From assembly GCF_022376445.1 (NCBI RefSeq), contig NW_025954964.1, positions 62,001 to 126,000 of the forward strand: a DNA stretch of 64,000 nucleotides, read 5' to 3'. Positions 23,507 through 36,500 of the stretch are shown here, piece by piece (position 1 is the first letter of the stretch; every line of letters starts with the position of its first letter). The stretch comes from Fomitopsis serialis. Its lineage: Eukaryota; Basidiomycota; Agaricomycetes; Polyporales; Fomitopsidaceae. The notes beneath the pieces are model-generated. The model did no database searches. It saw nothing but the letters and a program-made list of their open reading frames with translations, and was not told where the DNA came from. Made by a program: the position numbers and the translations under genes.

Positions 23507-25621
23507 TCAGCTAGGCCTCGGACAAAGGACCATGGCAAGACCATGGCCGTCCAAATCTTGGACGTCGATGTGAGAGGGAGGCTTCCGGCAGTGCGTCCGA
23601 GTCCATGCCGACGTCTGCTCCATGCGGCCCATCGCGAACAGCCGTGGCGGGGAGCCCGATCTAGTCGATCCATCGCACAGCCAACAGACGATTGACGGAG
23701 AAGCAGGAGAGTCTGAGGAGACAATCGGATCTCCGTATTCTAAGGCACCAGATCGCGGATCCGCCACGACGATGTTCTCCGTCCAGCAATAGAGCTGTAG
23801 AATCGCAGGCAGTGAGACCCTCCCTTCAACAACCAGACAGTCCCTGCAGCAATTTGCGGATCGAGACACGGCTGAGATTTTCGTCAGTCTTCGTGTTATC
23901 TCGCACGGAGATCTGAGGATCGCGTACTGGGATCGATACCGTGACCGAGGAGCCTATTAAGGGGTGTACTTGCATTCTTGGAAGGCATCAGAAGCATCCA
24001 AGAACAAGTGGGAAAACGTGGCACGGAGGCATTAGTAGCCACATTTGCTCGGAAAAGGGGGACGTTACCTGGTGAGAGGTCGAGAGCAGCGTCGAGCTAT
24101 TCGCTTGCTTCGCCGTTAGACGGCCCGAGGACTACAAGACGCATTCCTCTATCCAGAAGGGTCTCAGCCTCAAGGGGAAACATGACGGACAGTCCGATGG
24201 ATGCAGACTTCCCTTGCGCATTTCCATGAGTCCTGCAAGCTCGGTGCCGTGCATCAGCCATGAAAGATGGTGACCGCGGTCAGCGAGCCGTAATCTGCCG
24301 TGTGAGGTTCACGCGACCTCTCCGACAGGCTGTTCGGTCCATTTAGAGCCGGTCTACTAGGCCCGCAGCAGCCAAAATAGTGTGCTTACCTGCTGTTATA
24401 CCCATGTGCAAATCCAACCTCGAATTGACGGTCCGAGGGGCAGAGGGGAGGGCTCCCAGATGTCTGCATATGTCTGACCGGTCCAAGGATGGAACGGGCT
24501 GTGCAATGGAACTGTACACGCCCATACGACATAACGTCTTGTCAGTGCGGTGTTGGTGAGCCGATAACTCGCGAAACCTCTCACCGGAATCTAGTGCACC
24601 GCCCGAAGGTGCTGCGGTGACAAATTTTCCTGAGCTGAGCAAGCAGTGCGGCTACGCCTACCTCTACCCCGAACCTTGGTCATCGAACTATGTAGTGGGC
24701 GACGTGAGCACTGGTATGCATGATGCGCACGGTCAATCACCGCAAGGGCCAGCGAATTGTAGCCAACGATGGCTGACTCACCGGAGGGTATCACGAAAAA
24801 TACCTGCTACAGCATCGGTAATCCAAGACGTCAACCGAGTCCCGCAGTTCCTGACGGCGAAATCCGCGTTTTGCCCATAGGGGCACCACGGCGTGCGACT
24901 CACTGATAGGAACATGTGCGACAGGGAAAGACTGCTCACGTATAGGGAGTGGATTGAGCTTATTCCTGGGCGAGGTTTGGCTTGTGGTCTTGCTGAATGC
25001 CAGGCGGTGCGTCGACAAGTGCTCTCGACGCGAATGCATCGAGCATCGGAAATCCTTATGGCATGGGCCCAATAGCGGGCGGCCGGATTGAACAGAGCGT
25101 TCGAGGTGCTCAATCAAGATGTTAGAATCCTCCGCAAGAGCACATCGCACTACGACATCGAGATGATGTACTCACGACCTGGCTCGGTGATGTCGAGAAG
25201 TTTGAGGAGCCTGAGTTCGTCCCAATGCTCGCGCACTTTCTTCGCGATAAGGCTCGCGCCCCGACGGTCGTTTATGCGGACGCTGCGGATGTTAAGCGGG
25301 AACTGAAAACTTGGAGAAGGTGTCCGCTCCATCTCCATCCTGACTGGGATGTACCACACGTCGCCGCCCTGATGATAATGACTCTGAAGATCTGAGGAAG
25401 AGCGATTCTTGCGCCGTCCTATGAGGCGACGCAAGGTAACGACGGAAAGTGAAACACGTCGACATCGAGACTCACGATGATCATGATGAGCACGTTCGTG
25501 TGTTGCGTGAAAGGCCGCGCGGGGCTCCTGGACATCTTTTCACTTCACTAAGTACTCTCCATGTAAAGCGGTCACCAAGCTGCTCAGGACACACGCGGAC
25601 GTCGTCCCTGTCGACTTCCAT
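23507..25621 (-). CDS. Hypothetical multi-exon protein (model approximate)
   Basis: Not recognised. A chain of minus-strand exons appears to run from ATG 25621 (MEVDRDDVRVCPEQLGDRF) through VWYIPVRMEMERTPSPSFQF and NIRSVRINDRRGASLIAKKV with EHWDELRLLKLLDITEPG (25200-25430). Further blocks are AEDSNILIEHLERSV (about 25090-25130), LSVMFPLEAETLLDRG (about 24080-24230) and a final exon at about 23510-23830, LPAILQLYCWTENIVVADP to a stop at 23507. The first two blocks are joined by an apparent C loss at 25521-25524 and a good intron (gtgagt...catag). Exons in 24240-25080 are not resolved. It could be two genes. Position just downstream of the cyclin gene, same strand, gives no functional hint. Confidence 0.4.
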
Positions 25622-25918
25622 GTCGTCCGCGACGTCGGCGGGTACACCCTGAAGGAAGATAACCACGGTACTTTTCTTGATGGTACACCCGACGCGCACG
25701 GTCGCGGGATGAATAACTGACAAGAATTCGGTGAGCTCGAGTATAAACAACAGAAACAAGGAGGGAGGAGACGACAGTATGTACAACAGCGACAAACATA
25801 TTAGGAGACGAGCATCCGTGTCTAGAAAAACTCCTGCCCCTCTCTCCTCCCTTTCGCGAACGACCAAGAGGACAGGGAGCAAAAAACAGAACAAACAAAC
25901 TAGTAATACACATCGCCG

Positions 25919-27975
25919 TCAACCACAGAACGGAAAGCCTACGGAAATAGAGGGTAAGTGAACTGGTCCGGTTTCCATCGGGGCAAGGTAGGGGCCACCC
26001 GCGTCGAGGATCCCCACGGGGTACGCCGCCGTCGTCTGAGATCCTGGAGTATTGAACATGCTGGACTTCGGGTACGTCGCGCCAAACGGTTCGACATCCG
26101 ACCTGTCGCGCCATGCGTCGGTACAGCCTGCGGAGAACCCGGCGTTCGACGACGTCTCGGGGAAGTCTGCGAGCGGTACCATCTGCACGGTTCGATCATC
26201 GGAACCGTCGGAAGACGTCGACGAGGTCGACATCGGCGAGTAAGTGAGCGGAGGCGTGGACCACTGGGGGGACGGGACACCGCACTCAGACGCGCCGGCC
26301 TGCCTGTTGAAGGAGGTTGTGAACCGCGGGTCGAAGCTGTCGTAGCGTACAGGTTCCTCTGCGAAGGCGGCCGAGAACACTGGTCCGCCGGTATAACTGC
26401 GCGGAACCGGAGGTTCGGCGACAACCGATGGAACCGTCGCGCAGCGCCGCAAGGCGCGAACGCGCGTGGTCTCTGCTTGAGAAGACCCGCAGACGCCGCG
26501 CTCGACGCTCGGGGTGAGATCCGTACCGTCCCGGAAGCTATGCGGAGTCGTAGGCGGGGTCAGGTAGGGACCGGGATTTGAGACATATGTCGTAGCAGAA
26601 TTGAGGACATCGCCGTCGCTCCTGCTACGCAGCAGGGAGCGTTTGCCGCCGCTCGTTCCGACGTTCAGGTCCTTACCGACCCAGAGACGCCATTCGAGTG
26701 CGTTGCCAACGGCGCGTTCGCACCGACCAATCTCACGTGGTGGTAAGCCTGCGAGCTTTGCCCACGCGCGATTAGAGTACGAACGGTCTTGCATGAATTT
26801 GGAGGCGAGTATGAGGCAGGCCAGAAACGTGCGACGTGGACAAAGCAGCGGGGAGGGTTGAGGAGGCAGAGGGGGTAGGGCCACTCCATCTACAGCGGGG
26901 GCACCATAATCCTGGGTCGCAGTTGGGTCGGTGTGATCCGACATACGCACCGTTTCAGCGACTTGGGCCATAACCTGAGATACCTGAGATGCGTCGTCCA
27001 AGCGAATTGAGGTTTCCGCCGAGGTCTCGACGATGATGCGATCCAGGTCGGATGCTTCATCCGTGTGAAACTGGCCTGACTGACGCTGCTCTTCGTCTTT
27101 CCGTAGGACCTCGGGAATCCGGGTCCGCACGGCTTCGAGATAGCATAGGGCAGTTTGAAGCACGCCGACGGACGTACGCGAACGACGGAGAACCTCATGC
27201 ACAAAGCCTTTGATGGGGGCCGCTTTGTCGCCACTCGCAGCATCGCAAGAATTGGTGTCGAGAGAGGGGAAGGCGGTCGTTTGCGTCGAAGGGGACACAG
27301 GTGACAGCAGTTGAGAATTGTGAAGGGGATTTTGCGAGTGCTCGTGACCGACATCGTGGTCCCGAGGCGTCAGGGGGGGCTCGTCGAGTGAGGATGAGAG
27401 TGATGGATGAGAGAAAGCGGATGGGATTATCTCGGAGCGCCAGGTATCGCACAGTGAGCGAATAGCTTGATCTGTAAGGGTCTTATGAGTGAATCTGTGT
27501 CGCGTCGGTGCTGAGGTCCCCGAAGTTTGGGAAGTGTACAATGGGTCGTGCCGCCCGAGCTGGGCTGTGCGGTGAATCCTCGTCGGAGCCCTCGCAGTCG
27601 TGACAAATCATAACTACGCGTCCGCCCAAGACCCAAACTTCGAGCAGTAACGAGAGATATAGATGTGACTGCGCCACTCACCAACGAGACCAGTGACATA
27701 TCGCGATTTCTGCGCGTCGCGCAACGTCCCGACCCGAGGAGCATAATTTGATTGGTGGACTTTAGGAGGTTCTGGATCGCATACGGCATGGATTTGGACA
27801 GCAGGAGGTGACGAGCATACAGATGAAGCGGGAGTCGGAAGATAGGGCAAAGGAGATGAGGTACGCGAGGGAGTATTGAGACTAGTTGATAACGCGGCAG
27901 ACGAGTAGGGTTGCCAGCGGGCCCTAGCGCGCGTTGCGCCAGGGCCGCGATGGGGGAGGCGATGTGCGACAGCAT
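25919..27975 (-). CDS. Pho85-type (Pcl/Pas1-like) cyclin
   Basis: Cyclin partner of a Pho85-family kinase, acting in nutrient or cell-cycle control. Two exons: 27975 to about 27690 (MLSHIASPIAALAQRALGPA, then SSAALSTSLNTPS... to YVTGLV) and about 27600 to 25919. The cyclin box lies in exon 2. It reads GFVHEVLRRSRTSVGVLQ and ALCYLEAVRTRIPEV, then a long insert of about 90 residues, then PRRTFLACLILASKF, YSNRAWAKLAGLPP and CERAVGNALEWRLWVGK. This is the Pcl-type split cyclin fold with the helix-3 LASK motif. The C-terminal 230 residues are Ser/Thr/Pro-rich and disordered, as in Pcl proteins controlled by degradation. An apparent C loss at 27908-27910 separates the N-terminal 25 residues from the rest of exon 1. 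A strong GT...AG intron links the exons. Confidence 0.83.
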
Positions 27976-30676
27976 GCATTCCGAGGCGAAAAACGATGGC
28001 AGAGTGGTGAGTTTGCGAGGCGGTGGAAACTAGAGTAGCATGTAAATTCAGGGATCAGAGCCCAAGGACATGGACCGGCGAAGTTGACTGGGGGATAATG
28101 ATAGCGTTAACGAGAGTGGAAGAGGCGGAGTCTGCGAACGAGCTTGATTTCGGGGCACGGCGGAGCGAAACGAGGGACGGGTGGGGGTATCTGAAGCGGG
28201 ATACGAGCTGACGGAACATTTCGACTTTGCTGGGTTTGTCGGATTGTCCGAAGTCACAGACTTTGGACGATCCGGATTGATCTCAAGTTCGTTGCTTCAG
28301 GAGCAAGAACCCGAGAGAGCGGCTTGTTGGGAGTTGCAGCGAGGTTCGACGGGGACGAAAAACGAGGCAGCGAGGGTTATGAGGGCAGCAGGAGTCAGGG
28401 CAGAGTCAGTCTGAGTGCGGCGAGGATATCACGCCCGCCCAACAGCCACCGAACAAACACGGCCAAACACGGAGGAGGAGTCACTGCGGGTGCGCTCTGA
28501 GTCTGTCTTCCTCGACTCACACCCCACCGAACGCCCGCACAACGCTGGCCCTGTGGTTCTCCGATCCGTCGTGATCACTGCCGTCCATCTTCCGTTCTCT
28601 TGGGAACCCACATTCCCTACCATCTCTCTTTGTACGCCTGACTGGGAACATTCCTGTGCAATAATCGAGTCCAAATATGTACGATTGCTCTGATCCATCA
28701 GCTTGGCTGTGTCCCCTATCTGCGCAAACCATACCAGCTCAGTCACTCCCAGACCTCCGCAATTGGCGTCGTTGACTTGGCCTCTGCGCTCAAGCCGTCC
28801 ACTTTAACGCCAGAAACACGGCCTCGACTCGTCATTATTCGGGCAAATTTGCCATCGTAGAGTCACAACACCTACTACGAGTATACCCGTGCCATCGACA
28901 TCTTGCATCTTGCTGGGTATCATGACTTGCCGTCCGGTGCATCGCCAGTCACGCCATCCTCGGGGCTCTCGTGTTCGTGGTACTTAGATCAGTCTGTTGA
29001 GCGCCAGCCAATCATAGTTCCGTGGTTATGTACGCGTCACTTTTCGGTATGGCTCCCGGGACTATAGGTAAGTATGTGACTGCAGCGCTTCAGAGGCATC
29101 TCCCCGTGAGTGGTCACTCACCGTAGTAGGATGGCTGTGTACGCTCTGAATTCTACTAGCTGAGAAACCACCGCGAGGCATGTGGTCTAAACACTTGACG
29201 TCGACTGATACATGTAGAGAAGCTTCCGCACCAGTTCTATACCGTCATTCTGGACACACCTCGGCATAATTGACATGAGTGCAGGACGGTTTCCGGTAGT
29301 GAGCGCTCTCTGTCACTGCCAGTGGTTCCCGTGCGGCTGACTCCGTCGACCAGCGTCCACAGTAGCGCTGCATGACCCAGTCATCTCTATCAAGCAGATG
29401 CGTCGGTATACGTCTCTATCTCCTACTTGATGTTTCCGTGATCATCCAGCGACTCTAGCTCAGTATGACATAGGCCATATGTGCATGCATTGCAATCAGA
29501 GACACTGTGTCCTCTGTCAAACTCGCGACTGGTCAAGTGACATATGGACTGGATGCGTCATATCGAGGAGAGCTTTCATCGCACCAGCGATGTCTGTTCA
29601 AAGTCGTCGTGGGCCTTTCGGTCAGTTCTCGGTATACAGCTGGTCTTCGTTGCAGACCAAACAAGCCGGCAAGCATCTTTTATGTATACAACGTCTTTCA
29701 TGGACAGTCTGAGCGACAGATTGCTCCACGCCCTGTCACCAGGGACCTGCGAACGTTCGACGACATCCAAACAAGACCGGACGGGTGGTGATATAAGCAT
29801 TCCTTATGTCAATGAACGTATCTCCATGATTGGGAGGCACATCGCGTCACGTCTCTTGTGTATGCGTAGCGTTGGCGACAGAGAAGCACAAACTTAGCTG
29901 CGCGATTCGCGGACAAGAGACGAGTTCTCCTTGCTACCGTTCTCTGGGAAAATGGACTAACCATGAGCAGACGGTGAAACGACTCATCCATCCAGATAGG
30001 TGACCGGTCTCCCCGTCGGCGTCGCACCTTCCTGTTAAATCGTCTGCATACTTACTAATCTACGCCGAGACTTGATTCCGGTGGAAGACCTGAGAATACA
30101 CAGGCTTCTCTGGTCGTCTCACCTATGTTCCGGGCAGCTTCTTCGCCTTGGCTTACAGATTCTTGCTCTACACACCAGTTCGTGGGGCGATATCGAAGCC
30201 CGGTCGCGCACACTTTGAATAGATGAGTCCCCGACTCCTCACCACGCCGGGCATCAGCTAAGAGGTCTTCGCTCCTCCTTCCAACCTCCTTCATCCTTTT
30301 GAAGTTAGAATTTGAATACACCGACTTCCTTTAAATCATAGGAGCAATGTGAACGGGAAATCGAGAGCTGTGACCCTGGAGCTAAGGCCTCTGAGAGGCA
30401 TCGGCCCATCAGATATCCCCCACCCCTGAGTGTTAGATTACCCTGGTGATGAGGCAGCATCGCCATGTAACATGTTGGCAGCAACGTCACAGCACCGTCA
30501 TCTTCACAGAAGGGCGGACGAGACACGTCTCGGTGGGTCAGCCTGGAAGAGGGTCGTGAACCTTCCCAGCTGTGCACGGACGGTGATCAGAAGTTGACAC
30601 GTAAGTATAGGTAGTTTAGTACGATACATGATAGCAATGAACACAACAGCAAATCAATAACGATCACAACAAGGTT
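27976..30676. other. Cyclin promoter and gene-sparse interval
   Basis: The first kilobase or so is probably the cyclin promoter and 5' UTR; it has open frames on both strands (28415-28746) without domain content. From 28.8 to 30.7 kb, two plus-strand frames (29507-29791 and 29544-29897) overlap each other and neither matches a known family. I see no tRNA, transposon protein or clear repeat. Confidence 0.4.
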
Positions 30677-33538
30677 CTAGAGGATGAGGTGCTTCAGGTC
30701 GTTGTCTTCCATCACGCTTCTCCAGTCCGCCCTGGGCAACTTGTCATCAAGTCGTTTCCAAACCTGATCGCGTCTCAGAGTGTGCACAGCCATTTGTAAC
30801 GGGGGCCGACTGACCTGCAATACAATGTACTCCGCGGTTTCTATCTCATAACAACCTGAAGGAAAAGTGAGCGGCGAAACAGTGGCGACGAGTTAGCCGG
30901 CGTACATTGTGTCCTACAATGATGTTAATGTAATGAGCGGTTATGTTCGGACTGTACGGTGGGAATACCCAAACACGAACCTGAAAGATTCAAACACTGC
31001 CAACACACGCGTTCGGTCGGAGCCAAACATCTGCGACCCTGCAATGATGACGGGCCAATTGAGGCTACAGAGATCGTTCAATGAGCGATGAACGAGAGCG
31101 TACACGACGAAGCGACTCACTCGACGCTCATATTACTCTGTCCGCAGGTGAGACACAGAGAAAGTATGATATCTGCGTGCTGTTGCACTACATCGTCTTC
31201 TGGTGGCACATCGAGGATTTCACGGAGCAGAATGATCTAAGGATGCCGGCGGTTGAGCCCAAACGCCAAGAGCAAATTGGAAGCCTGCCCTCACCTGTGC
31301 GGCGTTCTGATAAATGCGGTCTCCTGCGCCGACTCTCGGCGTCGCGATGCCCCGTGAAGGGCTCCAGTCACCCAGAGACCGATACAACGCCCGAGCCTCG
31401 GTGATCATGTCAGTACTGTTCTTGGGTTTGTCGTCAGGCGAGTGCACGTTGTGAGCACGGGCGATGAAGGCGACGATCTATGACTGTTCAATGGACTCGC
31501 GACAAACGCGAGATGTGACTCAAAACGTACGCGTGCCAGCTCGGGGACGAACTCCCGAGACAAACCAAAACCTTCTTCCACGTGTGATTGTGTGTCCGCG
31601 GAGCTCGTTTGTTCCAGCCTGCGATCGTCCGTCTGCATTATGTACGCGGCCTCCGAAACATTGTTCACGTACCACCAACTGCTTACGCTCGGGGCCAAAA
31701 GGGTCGGCACTTCCGCCTTGACCAGACAACCTAGAAGAGCATCGCAGATGAGCCCGAGTGATTGTACGTATCGCACACAATGGTTACCAAAGAGTTCGTA
31801 TAATGCCACAATCTCAAGGAGAAGCCTCGACAATGGTGCGTGAGAACTTCTCGCCAGCAGTACAGCTGGACCGCCTCTTGAGTGGACGAGCTTCTTCGCT
31901 TTGTCGAGTGGTTCTGTCCAGTCACGCCCGCTCGAGAAGATCTGGCCACTTGATTGAGTGACCGTCGGTCGCATTCGATTGGAACGTGTCACTCACGTCT
32001 ACAAGGCAGATGGCTGCGGCTGCACCCAAAGCCGCGTCGTCCGTGGCACTCTCCGTCGTACGGCAGGCGATCGAGAGGAGTTGGTTCGACTTGGCTCGGT
32101 ATGTGAGGGCGAGTTGCATTGCTTCGTCAGCTCCACCGTGGGCGAGACCCCGCGAATAAAGGAAGGATTGATGCACAGCGGCCGTACCCAAGAGAGCCAT
32201 ACGCAACGCCTCAACAGCAGTGTCAACTCCGCGGTTACGGCCTAGAATGAGGTCCAGATTTGCTTTGGCGACCGGGTTCTTATTCGACGGGACGGCCATA
32301 ATGAAGCTCATCGCGTTCTGCATGTAATGATGGATCTTTGGTAAAGAAAACAAATCGATTCATTGATATCTAAAGTCGTGAACATTAGGCAAAGAATGCC
32401 CCACCAAGTTTCTCTCCTGGGGTGATGTGAACTGGAGGGCGTCCTCGTAAGGAGAAGATGTGGCCGAAAAAGGTGGCAGGCTTACGTAGGGTCCAAGAGG
32501 ATCCACTTCAGAGAGAAGAGGGGACCATTGCGCAGCGTTGTGCGGAGGGGCAGACCGCATGTGATGCAAGTGGCTCTGTTGGGAGCCAACACGAGGGAGG
32601 ACGAGAGATGCCGATGAATGCGCGTATTGCTGTGAATGATTAGGATAGTTGTTGTGATATTGCGAGGCAGAGTACGACGTTGAAACTTCCGGAATTGCAG
32701 GCAAGAGCTGGGTATGCGAGGCAGTGTTAACTGGGTATATGTGCGTTGATCCAGAGGGCATGGCCCCACTACGGAGCGGTCAGCGCAACACGACACGACA
32801 CAGCACACCGACACATACCTCTGGCGTCTCATAGCGTTCATGTCGTTCATTGTCGGCAACTGGATCGAAGGCTCACTTTCGTTGGCGTTAGTGGTGACCA
32901 TCATTCACCATTCAGCCACACAGACGTACCTGTGTCGACGTGAAACAAGTACGGGGAGGCCGACATCGGCGGGCTCTCGTTTTAGCGGCGGGGTCACGCC
33001 ACGAGTGGATGGAGTTGACGACTCGGACACCCCCGAAGAGCCGGCCGTCGAAGGCCGTGTCTCGAGGCCGTTGTCGACAGTGGACTCGCGTTTAGGCGCA
33101 GGCTTCTTGCGCGCCGGGACCCCCTCGGGCCACGTACACTATGAGATGGGCAGAAATCGTCAAGCAGGGTGGCAGTAAAGAGTGAGAAGACGTACCTCGC
33201 GTTGCCCATGCGTGCAGCGCAGGCAATTGGGTTTCGACTCGTCGCACTGGCAGAAGTTAGGCGGGGCACTCGCGCATAAGGAGATCGCACGCACCTTGAT
33301 CTTCTTCGCTCGACACGTCAAGCAACCTGTCTTGCTGCGGGTATACTTGGGACGTTTCCTCTGAGCTGTAGTGTCTTGTCTCGTGGGCGGGGCCACCACA
33401 TGCATATGTCCAGGACCGTGCGGCTGCGCAAAGTATGAAGGGGGTATATACTGGCTTGGGGACGGGCCACTGCGGTGAATTAGTGGGCAAGGAAACGCGG
33501 TAGGTGAGGAAGACGTACAAGGAGATGCTGTCTGCCAT
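30677..33538 (-). CDS. Zn(II)2Cys6 transcription factor with fungal-specific regulatory domain
   Basis: Nuclear regulator of the Gal4-type class. Start at 33538 (MADSIS), intron, then PSQYIPPSYFAQPHGPGH and the basic KRPKYTRSKTGCLTCRAKKIK. An intron splits the binuclear cluster, which resumes CDESKPNCLRCTHGQRE, completing six cysteines (about 33195-33330). A Pro/Ser linker with GVPARKKPAPKRES follows. The middle homology region starts near 32350 (SLPKIHHYMQNAMSFIMA) and includes LGAAAAICLVDVSDTF, SWWYVNNVSEAAYIM, TEARALYRSLGDWSP, LREILDVPPEDDVVQQHAD, NWPVIIAGSQMFGSDRTRVL and VWKRLDDKLPRADWRSVMED, ending LKHLIL at 30677. This matches the Fungal_trans_2 type (Uga3/Arg81-like). About ten introns; the junction before CYEIETAEY is uncertain by one base. 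Target unknown. Confidence 0.87.
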
Positions 33539-36500
33539 GATAGTAAACGGTTGGGAGAGGCTTTCGATGGGAAGCCCCCCCGACGTTTGATCCATCCCTT
33601 TAAAGAGGCAGGGATGCGTTCATGGGAGGAAGCAGCGCGGTGGTCGTGCGCACGAGATGATTGTTGTAGCGGATCAGGCTATCGGAGAAGGCCAGATTCG
33701 CGATCTGAGGGTTGGGGCAAAAAAGCAGACAATCCAATTTTCTGGAACATTGCGACGAACAATGAGTGGATGCCAATTCTTTTAATTCTTGAAACAGTGT
33801 CCTCCGCACGAAGGCCGGCGCACTCGGGCCTTTCCGCCCGACGCCGTCCGGTGTATGGCGCGTAGGCCTGCGTGTCGCCCTGCCTGTCATTATGCCATTC
33901 CCTGCAGCTGAGGACTTGGAGGCAGGGAACGTAATCTATTAAGAAATGCGAGCGCTGCGAGTGCTCCGTCGAGCGAGAAGATCATCAGGCAGTCATAAGG
34001 CCGTATCAGGCATCGGTTCCCAGACTAAAGTCGTCAGGGCTGCCAGGATTTTGATGTAACCGATCGCCGAACTGTTCCGGCCGAGCCACTGAGGCCGTGG
34101 TTACCAGAAGTGGCCGCTGATACGCCTCTCTGCGCCTCCCCCGGAAAATATTTCTTGGAATATCCTCCATCGCGCCCGGCTGCGGCCTGCTCGACGTTGG
34201 CGGTACCGGTCGCGCCCCCGCCGTCGCCAGTGCATCGCCTTGTCTCACCGCGAGCTGCCCGCTGCCCGCTGCGAGTGGCGGCCCCGCCCCCGGGTTCTCT
34301 CCGGACTCGCCGCGCCGTACAGACTTGGTCCACAGCTGCCTCACCAAAACTAGGGCAGAAGCACAGCGCACGCTATCGCACCGGCACCTCGCAGCCACCC
34401 AAGTTAGCTCACGAGGGAACCACAGCCAGGCATGCATGTCGCAATGAGTTCGGTAAATCCATCCTCCGCCCCTGGAGCCGTTCACCTGCAGATCGTTCAC
34501 TGGATCAGGCTGACCCTGTACGGACTTCGATAACTTGCAACGAGGACTATCTTTCTTCGGCCGGAATTTGACCTACCTCGCTCCATCTCTTGCAGGCAGT
34601 ATAACGTACACTATCCGCCACATGGGTGTGATATTCCGTGACTTCTCTGAGTTCGGTCAGAATATCGAGGAGCGCCTCATGTCCACCGGCCTATTGCAGA
34701 TAGACTAGTGTACAATCGCCGTTCTCCATTCTCGCAGGGCCACACGGTGAATCTAACTGACAACAGTAACTTGAAGTACTAGTAGCAACATTCAAGTTCC
34801 CAACGCATGCATTCCTGCAACCTTACAAGTGATCATTCCGGGCTGATCTCACCAGTAGTTACTGATGCCAGGATCGGCCCAGAACACGCTCAGGACGTAG
34901 CAATGTTCTTACGTGCGTGTCAACGTCGCAGCCTCGTTGTCCACTTTCCAGCTGTCTACGCTCCAAAGGTCAAGGCAACACCACCCATATCAAAGTTAGC
35001 CAGTCTCAATTACTTGGAGGGCACAACAAATTTGATTATCACGTCCGATATTGCGCACGGTACTGCCTTCCTCTTCCCAAATACCGAAGTCGACGTCAAG
35101 CAGTCACTATGCGTGCGATGATGGACCCTTAGGCTGGTAACTTCCGAAGTCGTACAGGGCGTCGACATCGGTCACAGTAGTTATGTTCGATGCCGTAAAT
35201 CCTCTGGAGGAGGATCGAAGACATACGCTCCAATAGGTGTGAAGTGGTACGTTTGGGGAAGGACCTCGGCAAGAGGACGCCGCCTATACTGATCCATACA
35301 GATCCTTACATAGCATGGTCGTATAGCACAGCGGACCGTCATGTGGTGTACCTCAACATCACTGAGGCCGAACTGTTGCTCATCAGCAGCGCCCGGGATC
35401 CATGATAATTGACCGTGCCTACGGCATCCCAGGGTCCGCCTGGAAATCCGTACTCAATACGTCCAATGAAGCCAAAATTCTGGCAACGAGGGACTGGACG
35501 TATGCTCGCCCACGGCATCACGTACGATGGGAACACCAAAATACGCTGACGGCACTTGGACGGCACCTTCCCGGATCCATCCGGGCATATGCGGTGCATT
35601 AAACGTTACACTTTACGCTGACCTCAAGTCTATCGTAAGAACATCGCGCTTCGCGGGAATGTCCGGTCCTTACTGAATGGGCCATCAGACCTTACACCCG
35701 CCTTACACCGCCGGTGGTCGCAGATCACCGAGTCTATGGGTGGTATAGGGAGGACAAGGTACACGCCTCCCGCTGCTCTCGCACTTCGCTGGCGCACACA
35801 ATAGTAATCGTCTTCCATAGACGCCTAGGCATGGCTTGAGAAGGCTGGGAGAAGTCATCCAGTCCCATCAAGTGCACTCAAGGCCCAGCCTTGTGTTGGA
35901 CACGATCATACACAGGTAATCCCATGTCCATGCACGATGATCCGAAGTAATGGCTAGATCAAATGAGCGGCGTAAGGTCTTACCAGATGGTGTCCATATC
36001 AATTTGCGGCATCAGTGACCACCTAGCACAGCGTGAGATGAGCTTTCGGGTCGGGAAGATGAGAGACTCAGAACATCCTCGACTCATCAGCGTCGAGTGC
36101 ATACTCGGTACTTAGGTCCGGAAGTGGCAGCAATGTGCCAGTGAGAAGCAACGATCTCTCGGGTGCATCCTGGCGCGCACGAATGCTGGGTATCATTGAA
36201 GGGATCTCCCGAGCCAAAGTTGCGTGGCAGACCTGGATGAGTCAAAGAGGGACCTGGCAGGGAGGAGAATAACAAACACACAGCGCACGGTGAAGCCTGA
36301 CATCAATCAATGTAATTCGAATCTCTATCTTTGCACGCAGGGTACTTGCGTCCTGGAAGAAGCGGACTTTTCCGAGTGCGAGTTCGCATGACAGCAGTGG
36401 CGTTATAGCGGGAACGGTGCGATTCTGGTGAGGACAACCTACTCGCATCCGAATGAGACCGGAGCAGAGTGCGGAAAGTTGCCTAAAAGAGAGAACGCCG

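Noticed and set aside
25958..26581. 207-codon plus-strand frame
   Set aside because: Mirror of the cyclin's GC-rich coding strand; no homology or proper start context.
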